From positions 1-10,147 of the forward strand of contig JAKAVU010000081.1 of assembly GCA_021817185.1 (NCBI GenBank): a DNA stretch of 10,147 nucleotides, given 5' to 3'. The notes beneath the pieces were generated by a model. It searched no databases, was not told the origin of the DNA, and worked only from the letters and a program-made list of their open reading frames with translations. Of the stretch, positions 1 through 5,515 are shown in pieces (the stretch's first letter is position 1; every line of letters begins with the position of its first letter). Source of the DNA: a bacterium (GTDB taxonomy: Bacteria > Chloroflexota > Dormibacteria > UBA8260 > Bog-877). The position numbers were made by a program, and so were the translations under genes.

Positions 1-129
1 CTCCCGATCCGGTTCCTGGTTCCCACTTTCTTCCGTACCATTGGCCCCGATCGCTGCCGGCAGTTGGCACGCTTTGACCCTGGGCCGCTGCTCTGGCAGC
101 CCCAGACCGAGCCTCGCAAGGAGACCGCC
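1..129 (+). other. Leader region of the small membrane protein gene, with a hairpin
   Basis: No gene is supported here. A 10-bp stem can form from CTGGG (80-84) plus GCTGC (87-91) pairing with GCAGC (96-100) plus CCCAG (101-105), with a two-base CC bulge and a TCTG loop. It ends 12 bases before the Shine-Dalgarno AAGGAG at 118-123. No T tract follows, so it is not a standard intrinsic terminator. It could be a 5' UTR structure or the end of an upstream transcript. No convincing promoter hexamers were seen. Confidence 0.4.
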
Positions 130-534
130 ATGCCCGATCAGCCAGACCCGCCCGAGAGCGACTTCGACTCCCTCGCCAACCTGGCGGCGCCCCGGTCGGG
201 GATCGACCGCGCGCTGGGCTACGTTCCCCGGGTCCTCGCCAGCAAGCCGCACATCTTCTTCCTGCTGGGCCTGGGCATCTATCTGGTGGTGCTGCCGCTG
301 CTGGGCGTCGTGGTCAGCGCCAAGGCGGAGCTCATTGGCGGCAATTACACCAATGTGACCAGCGATATCGGGGCCTGCATCGCCGCCGGTGGCACCCTCC
401 ACCTGATCCACCAGAACCGCCGGCACCGCCGTCTGGAGGAGGAGCGGCTGCAGCTCACCAGGCAGATGCACCGCCTGCTCCTCCACGTCCACGCGACAGC
501 GGCGGCGGGGTTGGGCTTGGAAGCCAACGAATAG
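130..534 (+). CDS. Small membrane protein of unknown function
   Basis: This encodes 134 residues that I do not recognise as a named family. The ATG at 130 is chosen because AAGGAG at 118-123 lies six bases upstream; an in-frame ATG at 64 has no such site and would add a stretch without coding character. The order is an acidic, proline-rich N-terminus (1-25), an amphipathic stretch around 26-40, a strong membrane helix at about 42-63, and a second, weaker hydrophobic segment at about 78-93. A very basic, heptad-like segment follows at about 96-120 (Arg/His-rich, then Glu/Leu/Arg). The second half resembles the low-affinity Fe2+ permease or DUF-type small membrane proteins that end in a cytosolic coiled coil, but the resemblance is too weak to name. 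The gene stands alone, with about 340 gene-free bases downstream. Confidence 0.7.
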   Translation: MPDQPDPPESDFDSLANLAAPRSGIDRALGYVPRVLASKPHIFFLLGLGIYLVVLPLLGVVVSAKAELIGGNYTNVTSDIGACIAAGGTLHLIHQNRRHRRLEEERLQLTRQMHRLLLHVHATAAAGLGLEANE

Positions 535-682
535 CGGGGGGATCGACTGGATCCGCGACACCGCAGGTGAGCAGCCCTGGTGGTCCTCGGCGAGGCTGAC
601 GGGACGGACGTCAGCGCCACCCCCTCCCAAGGCGAGCCCAGTGGTCTCGGTCTGGCCTATCGGACAACCGGGCTTCCAGCCC

Positions 683-694
683 GCTCAGCTGAGC
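683..694. promoter_or_regulatory. Perfect 12-bp palindrome, operator-like
   Basis: GCTCAGCTGAGC reads identically on both strands and lies between two hairpins upstream of the MFS gene. Palindromes of this size are typical binding sites of dimeric repressors that control efflux genes, but no regulator gene lies in the window. Assignment as an operator is inference. Confidence 0.25.
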
Positions 695-704
695 CAGGTC
701 AGGA

Positions 705-728
705 GGTGGTGCGCGGTTGCGCACCGCC
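705..728. repeat. Strong GC-rich hairpin with GGTT loop
   Basis: The left arm GGTGGTGCGC (705-714) and right arm GCGCACCGCC (719-728) pair over 10 bp, with one G-U wobble (T707-G726), around the tetraloop GGTT. It is the strongest small hairpin in this gene-free stretch. Without a T tract, terminator function is uncertain; a regulatory or transcript-end role is inference. Confidence 0.5.
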
Positions 729-863
729 CCGGGCCCCAGCGGAATCAGCGGCGATCTTTGCGAGGTCGTGGTCTCGGGGTCGACGATCTGGGCGGCAACC
801 CGCCGTCGCGCGCTCAGCCGCGTCCCCTCGCTGTTAGCCTGGTGCCGCCCGGAACCCCGGGGC

Positions 864-870
864 AGGAGGG
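864..870 (+). promoter_or_regulatory. Shine-Dalgarno site with no standard start codon after it
   Basis: AGGAGGG at 864-870 is an excellent ribosome binding site. Seven bases later, at 878-880, is ACG rather than ATG/GTG/TTG, in frame with the MFS transporter and immediately after an in-frame TAA (875-877). The site also overlaps a short inverted repeat, AGGAG-gg-CTCCT (864-875). This placement suggests that the MFS protein really begins at 878. Confidence 0.5.
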
Positions 871-976
871 CTCCTAAACGTCCACCCCCAAGCCCAGCGC
901 CGAGGACCAGTCGTCGCGGCCGGGGTCTGCGGCGGGGCGATACCTGCGGACCCTGCGCCCCTCTCTTTCGCGTCGG

Positions 977-2173
977 GTGTGGACCATCGTCGCCGGGGGC
1001 GCAGTCTCCTCCTTGGGCAATGGGTTCGTGCTGCCCTACGGGTCCATTTACCTTCACGTGGTCCGTGGGCTGGCCATCCCGGTGGTCGGGGGGATCCTAT
1101 CCCTGTCAGCACTCTGCTCCTTACTGATGGGAGTGGCTGGCGGCACGCTGGTGGATCGGGCCAGCCCGAAGACCATGATCCTGGTCGGCCTGACAGCGCA
1201 GGCCCTCGGGTTCGCCTACCTGGGCTATGTGACCAATGTCCCCGAGGCGGCCGTGTCCATGCTGCTCATCGGGATCGGTGCCGGGTGCTTCTACCCAGCC
1301 ATCGCGGCACTCTTGGCGGCGGTGACGACCAGGGAGGAGCGCGCGTCCGCGGCCTCGCTTCAGTACGCTGCGAACAACCTGGGGATCGGCCTCGGCGCCA
1401 TCCTCGGCGGCCTGATCATCTCGACCAGCCGCCCCGGGTCGTTCACCGAGATTTACCTGATCGACGCCTTTACATTCATCGCGTTCTGGCTCCTGGTCCT
1501 GCTGCTCGTGCCCTCCGGACGGGCGGCCGTGGGCAAGGTGGAACGGGCCGGCTACGCAGAGGTCCTGCGCGACCTCAAGTTCATGGCCTTGGTGGCTTTC
1601 AACGGCGTGGTCGTCGTCTCGGCGTACTCCCAACTGGACAGCGCGGTCCCTCTGTACGCGCGCGTCTTCCTGGCTGTCCCGACCGCGGCCATCGGGCTGA
1701 TGCTGGCGGCCAACACCGGCTTCATAGTGATCGCCCAGCTTCCGATCACCCACCTGGTCAGACGGCAACCTCGGACGCGCACGCTGATGCTCGCGGGAGG
1801 AGCTTGGACCGCCACGTGGCTCGTCGGGGAGGTCGCCAGCCTCCATCGAGGTCTGGGAGCGGCGGCTTGGTTGGGGCTGTTCGCGGTGGTCTTCGGAGTC
1901 GGTGAGTGCCTGCTCAGCGCCACCATCGGGCCACTGGTCGCCGACATGGCCAGGCCCGCGGCGAGGGGCCGCTACATGGCCACCTTCAACCTCTCTTGGT
2001 CGCTGGGCCTGCTCGTCGGGCCGTCCGTGGGCGGGCTGGTGGTGGGCTCGATCGTGCGGCCGGCTATGTGGGCCCTGTGGGCGGCGGTCTCCTTCGGGCT
2101 GGTCCTGTGGGCCAGAGCGCTGGCCCATCACCTGCCCGACTCGGTCAACTTGCCGCCCGAGGCCATCGGTTGA
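977..2173 (+). CDS. MFS transporter, probable drug or metabolite efflux (DHA1/MdtH-like)
   Basis: Read from the GTG at 977 this is 398 residues with about 12 hydrophobic helices, the normal architecture of the major facilitator superfamily. The loop after helix 2 carries motif A (GGTLVDRASPKTMILVG, roughly residues 54-70), and helices 4-5 carry the glycine pattern GIGLGAILGGLI of drug:proton antiporters. Proton-driven export of a small molecule is the likely role; the substrate is unknown. The start is doubtful. GTG 977 has no ribosome binding site and would place the first residue inside helix 1. The frame is open back to 878 and encodes a plausible polar, then basic, N-terminal tail (STPKPSAEDQSS..., then LRPSLSRR), with a perfect Shine-Dalgarno seven bases before an ACG at 878. 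The gene appears monocistronic, as about 400 gene-free bases follow. Confidence 0.85.
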   Translation: MWTIVAGGAVSSLGNGFVLPYGSIYLHVVRGLAIPVVGGILSLSALCSLLMGVAGGTLVDRASPKTMILVGLTAQALGFAYLGYVTNVPEAAVSMLLIGIGAGCFYPAIAALLAAVTTREERASAASLQYAANNLGIGLGAILGGLIISTSRPGSFTEIYLIDAFTFIAFWLLVLLLVPSGRAAVGKVERAGYAEVLRDLKFMALVAFNGVVVVSAYSQLDSAVPLYARVFLAVPTAAIGLMLAANTGFIVIAQLPITHLVRRQPRTRTLMLAGGAWTATWLVGEVASLHRGLGAAAWLGLFAVVFGVGECLLSATIGPLVADMARPAARGRYMATFNLSWSLGLLVGPSVGGLVVGSIVRPAMWALWAAVSFGLVLWARALAHHLPDSVNLPPEAIG

Positions 2174-2582
2174 GCCGAAGCCCACGGGCCCCATCTTGGC
2201 TGAGGAGGTCGGGCACCGCGTCGGTGGCCACCCGCCGGCTGATCGATCGCCGAGACCCCGGGGCGTCCAGCGGGACCGGATGGACGTGGACAAGCGTCTC
2301 CCAGCCGACCAGCAGCCCCGGTGAGGCATGAGCGGTCGGATCCGCCGCCTCATCGAGCCGCCGGCGCCAGCCCTGCGGTCACCACCGTGCGGGTCGGCAC
2401 CCGGCTGCGGAGCCCGCAGAGCTGCGCGGCCTGAGGGCTGGGCGCCGCCTGAAGTTCGGCCAACGCTCGGAGGGTCTGGCCATGAGGCGGGCTTGCCGGC
2501 CGCGTCGTCGACGCCCGCCAGCCACACGGACTCCTACCGTCAGCGGGCAAGGACAGACCGATGCTCAGCCACCGGGACTCCC
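2174..2582. other. Gene-free stretch between the MFS gene and the B12 operon
   Basis: No reading frame here has a ribosome binding site or recognisable protein. A minus-strand frame is open from 2378 to 2145 with GC-rich third positions but has no ATG and matches no family I recognise; it may be chance or a decayed gene. The stretch contains CCCCGGGG (about 2257-2264) and the large folded element at 2362-2447. The promoter of the B12 operon should lie in its last part, but no clear -35/-10 pair can be pointed out. Confidence 0.5.
2362..2447. repeat. Long inverted repeat enclosing three hairpins (cloverleaf-like)
   Basis: The arm CGGCGCCAGCCCT (2362-2374) pairs with AGGGCTgGGCGCCG (2434-2447) over 13 bp with one bulged G. 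Inside are three further hairpins: CGGT-cacc-ACCG (2376-2387), CGGGT-cggc-ACCCG (2390-2403) and CTGCGG-agc-CCGCAG (2405-2419). Together they form a four-way junction of about 86 nt. It is not a tRNA: the outer stem is too long and there is no T-loop consensus. It may be a structured RNA, a transcript-end structure or a GC-driven coincidence. Confidence 0.4.
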
Positions 2583-2775
2583 CGGGCCAGTTGCTCTAAG
2601 ATTCCCTACACAACTGAATAGCCCCTCGGGCGAATGGGAATCCGGTGCGGGCATCTGCCCAAGTCCGGAGCTGTCGCGCAACTGTGAGCGGGGAGCCTCA
2701 GCCAGCGTGCCACCGGGAGAGATCCTGGGAAGGCGGCAAGGAGGCCGAGATCCGCGAGCCAGGAGACCGGCCCGA
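2583..2775 (+). ncRNA. Cobalamin (vitamin B12) riboswitch aptamer
   Basis: The conserved core of the cobalamin riboswitch is present in the correct order. GGGAATCCGGTG (2636-2647) is followed by GTCCGGAGCTGTC (2663-2675), CGCAACTGTGAGC (2677-2689), GCCAC (2709-2713), GGGAAGG (2727-2733) and the B12 box AGCCAGGAGACCGGCC (2757-2772). The two CCGG blocks at 2642-2645 and 2665-2668 pair as the P5-type stem. CGGGCC (2583-2588) can pair with GGCCCG (2769-2774) as the closing P1 stem, so the 5' boundary is approximate. It senses adenosylcobalamin or a related corrinoid and switches off the downstream genes when the vitamin is abundant. It lies about 100 bases before the lipoprotein ATG and heads the ECF uptake operon, which supports B12 as that transporter's substrate. 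Confidence 0.95.
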
Positions 2776-2777
2776 GC

Positions 2778-2792
2778 GGGTGCAGAGCATCC
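2778..2792 (+). promoter_or_regulatory. Hairpin after the B12 box, candidate L13 kissing partner
   Basis: GGGTGC (2778-2783) pairs with GCATCC (2787-2792), one G-U included, around an AGA loop. GCAGA at 2782-2786 is complementary to TCTGC at 2654-2658 in the L5 region of the aptamer. Cobalamin riboswitches are known to regulate through an L5-L13 loop-loop contact with a hairpin just downstream of P1; this hairpin is in that position. The assignment is inference. Confidence 0.4.
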
Positions 2793-2813
2793 CCCGCGCG
2801 CAACGGGAAGGAA

Positions 2814-2867
2814 GGCCTCCGGCGGCGGGCCCAATTTCGGCGCGGGGCCAAGCCGGCCGCCAGGAGG
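2814..2867 (+). promoter_or_regulatory. Riboswitch expression platform: Shine-Dalgarno sequestering stem
   Basis: CCTCC-GGCGGC (2816-2826) pairs with GCCGCC-a-GGAGG (2856-2867), making an 11-bp stem with one bulged A that buries the GGAGG ribosome binding site of the lipoprotein gene. The same segment, GGCCTCC (2814-2820), is also a perfect 7-base complement of GGAGGCC (2740-2746) inside the aptamer, so it could act as an anti-sequester when B12 is absent. There is no T-rich terminator, so control at translation initiation is the better reading. Confidence 0.55.
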
Positions 2868-2875
2868 TGGAGACG

Positions 2876-3355
2876 ATGAGGTCGTCTCGAGTGGCCAGCG
2901 CGATACTGGCCCCGATTTTCACCGCAGCCCTGATGGCTGGCTGCGGCGCGACCACGGCGGCGACCGGGGCGACGGGCTCCCAGTGCGGGAGCGGGAACCG
3001 CGTCGAGGTAGTGGTAGAACTGGCCACCAAGAAGGTGGTGGAGAGCTGCGTCAGCTTCAAGGGCACTGAGATTCCAGCTCAGACGGCCATGAAGCGAAGC
3101 GGGATCGAGTACGCGGAACAGCACTTCAGCTTTGGCAACGCGGTCTGCCAGATCGACCACGAGCCCCGTTCCTACACCAGCTGCTTCGCGTCCGGCAAGC
3201 CCTATTGGGCTCTCTTCGTTTGGACTGGCAAGGGGCCGTGGAAGGTGGCCCAGGTCGGCGTTTCCGACATCAAGTTGAGTAACGGCGATGCGCTGGGGTG
3301 GCACTACGGCAGTGGTACGCCGGCCGCACCCCCCAAGCCTCCGCAGGGAGACTGA
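2876..3355 (+). CDS. Lipoprotein with transcobalamin-like DUF4430 domain, probable B12 capture protein
   Basis: This encodes 159 residues. The ATG at 2876 follows GGAGG (2863-2867) at eight bases. Residues 1-22 form a lipoprotein signal with two arginines, a hydrophobic core and the lipobox MAGC, giving lipid-anchored Cys23. A Thr/Ala/Gly/Ser linker follows. From about 42 the chain resembles DUF4430, the bacterial relative of the C-terminal beta domain of transcobalamin and intrinsic factor. Diagnostic parts are the KPYWALFVW strand (108-116), PWKVAQVGVSD (121-131), and NGDALGWHYG (136-145), the closing GD-x-LGW-x-Y signature. The end is a short Pro-rich tail. Cys91 and Cys103 could form a disulfide. 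Sitting directly under a B12 riboswitch and eight bases ahead of an ECF T gene, it most likely binds corrinoids outside the membrane and hands them to the transporter. B12 binding is inferred, not shown. Confidence 0.85.
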   Translation: MRSSRVASAILAPIFTAALMAGCGATTAATGATGSQCGSGNRVEVVVELATKKVVESCVSFKGTEIPAQTAMKRSGIEYAEQHFSFGNAVCQIDHEPRSYTSCFASGKPYWALFVWTGKGPWKVAQVGVSDIKLSNGDALGWHYGSGTPAAPPKPPQGD

Positions 3356-3362
3356 GAAGGCC

Positions 3363-4187
3363 GTGAACGCGCGGGCCCTGTTGCTCTGGGTCGGCGCGGT
3401 CCTGCTGCTGTCGCTTGGGAGTGAGGATCCGGTCTACCGGGTCCTCACTCTGGCGGCGGCGGTGGTGGTGGTGGCCCGCCATCACCGGCCCGAGCGAAGC
3501 CTTCGGCCGGTGGCCAGGTGGGTGGGTCTGGTCTGCGTGCTGGCCGTGGGCTTCAACCTGTTGCTCAGTCACACCGGCCAGGACGTGCTTCTGACCCTCC
3601 CCCAATGGCTACCGGCGATTGGCGGCCAGCTCACCCTTGAGGGGGCGGCCTACGGTGCTGACATAGCGCTCGGGCTGGGGGCCTGCCTCCTGGGAGCGGC
3701 CGCCCTGGGACTGGTGGTGGAGCCACAGCAGCTGATCGACGCCCTCCCCCGGAGCCTGCATCGCACGGGCGCCGCCATGGCCGCGACCACAAGCCTGCTG
3801 CCCCGTCTTCACTCCAGCTTCGTCGCGGTGCGCGAGGCCCAGTCCATGCGAGGGTGGAGGCCACGCGGCCTGCGATCCTGGCGGGCGGTGGCGGTGCCGT
3901 CCGTGCTCACCGCGATCGAGGGCTCCGTGCTGCTCGCGGAGGCGATGGAGTCCAGAGGCTTCGGCGCCGGGCCAAGAACCGTCCCCTTCCCGACCCCCTG
4001 GACCCGGGCCAGCCTCTGGGTCGCGATGGTGGCGGCCGCCAGCATCTCCCTGTTCGCAATCGCCCTGATCGGCGGGTCCGTGAACGGCTGGCAACCCTAC
4101 CCGACCCTGATGGTGCCGGGCGTCAGCTGGATGCCCACCGTCGCCTGCCTGCTGCTGGCCGGCCCGGCCTTGATCCGATGGCCCTGA
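3363..4187 (+). CDS. ECF transporter T component (EcfT/CbiQ family)
   Basis: This encodes 274 residues of transmembrane coupling protein for an energy-coupling factor vitamin transporter. It links the ATPase unit to the substrate-binding S component. Several hydrophobic helices occur in the N-terminal half (about 4-20, 25-39, 51-70, 98-120) and two near the C-terminus (about 220-242, 252-270). Between them lie the two cytoplasmic coupling motifs of the family: QSMRGW with Arg163, and AEAMESRGFG with Arg198. These Ala/Ser-x-Arg-Gly signatures dock into the ATPase Q-loop grooves. The GTG at 3363 is chosen because it follows the lipoprotein stop by seven bases, with GAGAAGG just upstream; the ATG at 3288 lies inside the lipoprotein gene. 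The 3' end overlaps the ATPase gene by 10 bases, showing an operon. Confidence 0.9.
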   Translation: MNARALLLWVGAVLLLSLGSEDPVYRVLTLAAAVVVVARHHRPERSLRPVARWVGLVCVLAVGFNLLLSHTGQDVLLTLPQWLPAIGGQLTLEGAAYGADIALGLGACLLGAAALGLVVEPQQLIDALPRSLHRTGAAMAATTSLLPRLHSSFVAVREAQSMRGWRPRGLRSWRAVAVPSVLTAIEGSVLLAEAMESRGFGAGPRTVPFPTPWTRASLWVAMVAAASISLFAIALIGGSVNGWQPYPTLMVPGVSWMPTVACLLLAGPALIRWP

Positions 4188-5515
4188 CGGCCCGCTTCAC
4201 CCACTTCAGCTACTGGTATCCGGACACGCGTCAGCCGGCGCTGAACGATCTGGAGGCAGTGCTGCAGCCGGGATTCGTCCTGCTCACCGGAGCGTCGGGA
4301 AGCGGCAAGTCCACGCTGCTGCGCTGCCTGGACGGCTTGGTGCCCCACTTCCACGGGGGCGAGGTGCGCGGGGAGGCCGAGGTGCTCGGGCTGGACCTGC
4401 GCCAGATCACCCCCAGACGCATGGCCGGGCGGGTCGCCGTGGTCTTCCAGGAGCCGGAGGCGCAGATGGTGATGCCGGTGGTCGAGCAGGAGATTGCCTT
4501 CGGGCCCGCCAACCTCGGGCTTGAGGCGGCGGTGGTGCGCCGCCGGACCGAGGCGGCCATGGCCTGGCTGGGCATTTCCCACCTGGCCCAGCGCCGGCTG
4601 GGGGCCATCTCGGGCGGGGAACGCCAGCGGGTCGCCTTGGCAGGGGCGCTGGCCATGTCGCCAGACCTGCTGGTGCTGGACGAGCCCACCTCGCAGCTCG
4701 ACCCTGACGGAGCCCGGCAACTCCGGCGTTGCCTGGACTCCCTGATCGCAGAGGGGGTGAGCGTGGTCGCCGCCGAACACCGGCCGCAGCGGCTCCCGGG
4801 GGCGGTGACCCAGGAGATCTCGCTCGTGGGTGGCCGTTTGGGGCCGGCGCGATTCGACCCCAGCTGGCCGGCTCGGGCGGCCCGCCCGAGCGCAACGGGC
4901 GACATCGCCTGGATCGCCGAGGGCATGGCCGTGGGCCACGAGTCGCCGATCCTGGAGGACCTGAAGCTCAGCTGCAGGCAGGGAGAGGTTGTTGCCATCA
5001 CCGGTCCCAACGGGGCCGGCAAGACCACTCTGCTGCGCACCCTGGCGGGGCTGCTCGCCCCCCTCCGGGGGAAGTTGGAGCGGCGCCCGGGGCGTGCTGC
5101 CTACCTGCCGCAGGACCCCGGAGCGCTCTTGCACCAGGCGACGGTTCGCCGAGAGGTGGAGCAGACCGCCAGATGGTTGAGGCTGCCGGCTGACGCGCAG
5201 ACGGTCCTGGCGCAGTTCGGCATAGCCCACCTGGCTGATCACGATCCGCGAGACCTGAGCACGGGGCAGCGGCAGCGGGTGGCACTCGCCGCGGTCCTGA
5301 TCGGGAGCCCCCAGATGGTGTTCTTGGACGAGCCCACCCGGGGAGCCGATCAGCGGGCCCGCGAGATGCTGGTCGCCGCGATCGACCGGCTCGCGGAGTC
5401 CGGTTCGGCGGTGATGGTGGCGACCAGCGACCGCGAGTTCGCGCAGCAAGTCGGCGACTCTACCTGGGTCGCCGAGGCGGGCCGGGTGGCCCCCATCGCG
5501 CCGGTGCCGGCATGA
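4178..5515 (+). CDS. ECF transporter fused double ATPase (EcfA-EcfA')
   Basis: This encodes 445 residues holding two complete ABC ATPase domains in tandem, replacing the usual pair of separate EcfA and EcfA' proteins. It powers vitamin uptake on the inner face of the membrane. Domain 1 has Walker A GASGSGKST (38-46), Q-loop VVFQEPEAQ, signature SGGERQ (from 145), Walker B LLVLDEPTSQLD (Asp168/Glu169) and H-loop His201. Domain 2 has Walker A GPNGAGKTT (276-284), a LPQDP Q-loop, a variant signature LSTGQRQ (Ser361), Walker B VFLDEPT (Asp384/Glu385) and D-loop RGAD. The H-loop position reads ATSDRE, so Ser417 replaces the expected histidine. The two hydrolysis sites are therefore likely unequal. 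The ATG overlaps the T gene by 10 bases, and its stop overlaps the next ATG (ATGA), so translation is coupled. Confidence 0.95.
   Translation: MALTARFTHFSYWYPDTRQPALNDLEAVLQPGFVLLTGASGSGKSTLLRCLDGLVPHFHGGEVRGEAEVLGLDLRQITPRRMAGRVAVVFQEPEAQMVMPVVEQEIAFGPANLGLEAAVVRRRTEAAMAWLGISHLAQRRLGAISGGERQRVALAGALAMSPDLLVLDEPTSQLDPDGARQLRRCLDSLIAEGVSVVAAEHRPQRLPGAVTQEISLVGGRLGPARFDPSWPARAARPSATGDIAWIAEGMAVGHESPILEDLKLSCRQGEVVAITGPNGAGKTTLLRTLAGLLAPLRGKLERRPGRAAYLPQDPGALLHQATVRREVEQTARWLRLPADAQTVLAQFGIAHLADHDPRDLSTGQRQRVALAAVLIGSPQMVFLDEPTRGADQRAREMLVAAIDRLAESGSAVMVATSDREFAQQVGDSTWVAEAGRVAPIAPVPA

Larger units (their letters stand above)
535..877. other. Gene-free stretch with clustered inverted repeats
   Basis: Open frames exist on both strands, but all are Pro/Arg/Ser-rich, lack ribosome binding sites and look like GC-driven noise. 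The stretch holds three adjacent inverted repeats: CGGGCT-tcc-AGCCCG (669-683), the perfect 12-bp palindrome GCTCAGCTGAGC (683-694), and a hairpin with arms 705-714 and 719-728 around a GGTT loop (10 bp with one G-U pair). No T tract follows any of them. They could be operator sites for the MFS gene downstream, terminators of the gene upstream, or a structured leader. Confidence 0.45.

Noticed and set aside
705..728. Intrinsic terminator
   Set aside because: The hairpin is strong, but the following bases are C/G-rich with no T tract, so it was listed as a repeat rather than a terminator.
611..1057. 148-residue minus-strand open frame upstream of the MFS gene
   Set aside because: Arg/Pro/Gly-rich, no recognisable motif, and it overlaps the hairpin cluster and the start of the MFS gene; a product of high GC.
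2362..2447. Possible tRNA at the cloverleaf-like structure
   Set aside because: The outer stem is 13 bp rather than 7, and there is no GTTCRA T-loop, no A-box or B-box-like sequence and no plausible anticodon loop.
1121..2527. 468-residue minus-strand open frame opposite the MFS gene
   Set aside because: Its composition (Gln/Arg/Gly/Pro/Asp-rich, no hydrophobic core) is the antisense of a GC-rich membrane protein gene; the plus-strand MFS is clearly real and this frame has no family features.
2591..2620. Promoter in the AT-richer patch with TTGCTC and TAAGAT
   Set aside because: The spacing does not fit a -35/-10 pair, and the patch lies inside the probable 5' part of the riboswitch, so it is more likely aptamer sequence.
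2328..2621. 97-residue plus-strand open frame between the MFS gene and the riboswitch
   Set aside because: Low-complexity Pro/Ala/Arg/Ser sequence that runs into the riboswitch aptamer; no ribosome binding site of note.
4097..5449. 450-residue minus-strand open frame opposite the ATPase gene
   Set aside because: It is the mirror frame of an unmistakable double ABC ATPase and shows no domain, signal or ribosome binding site.
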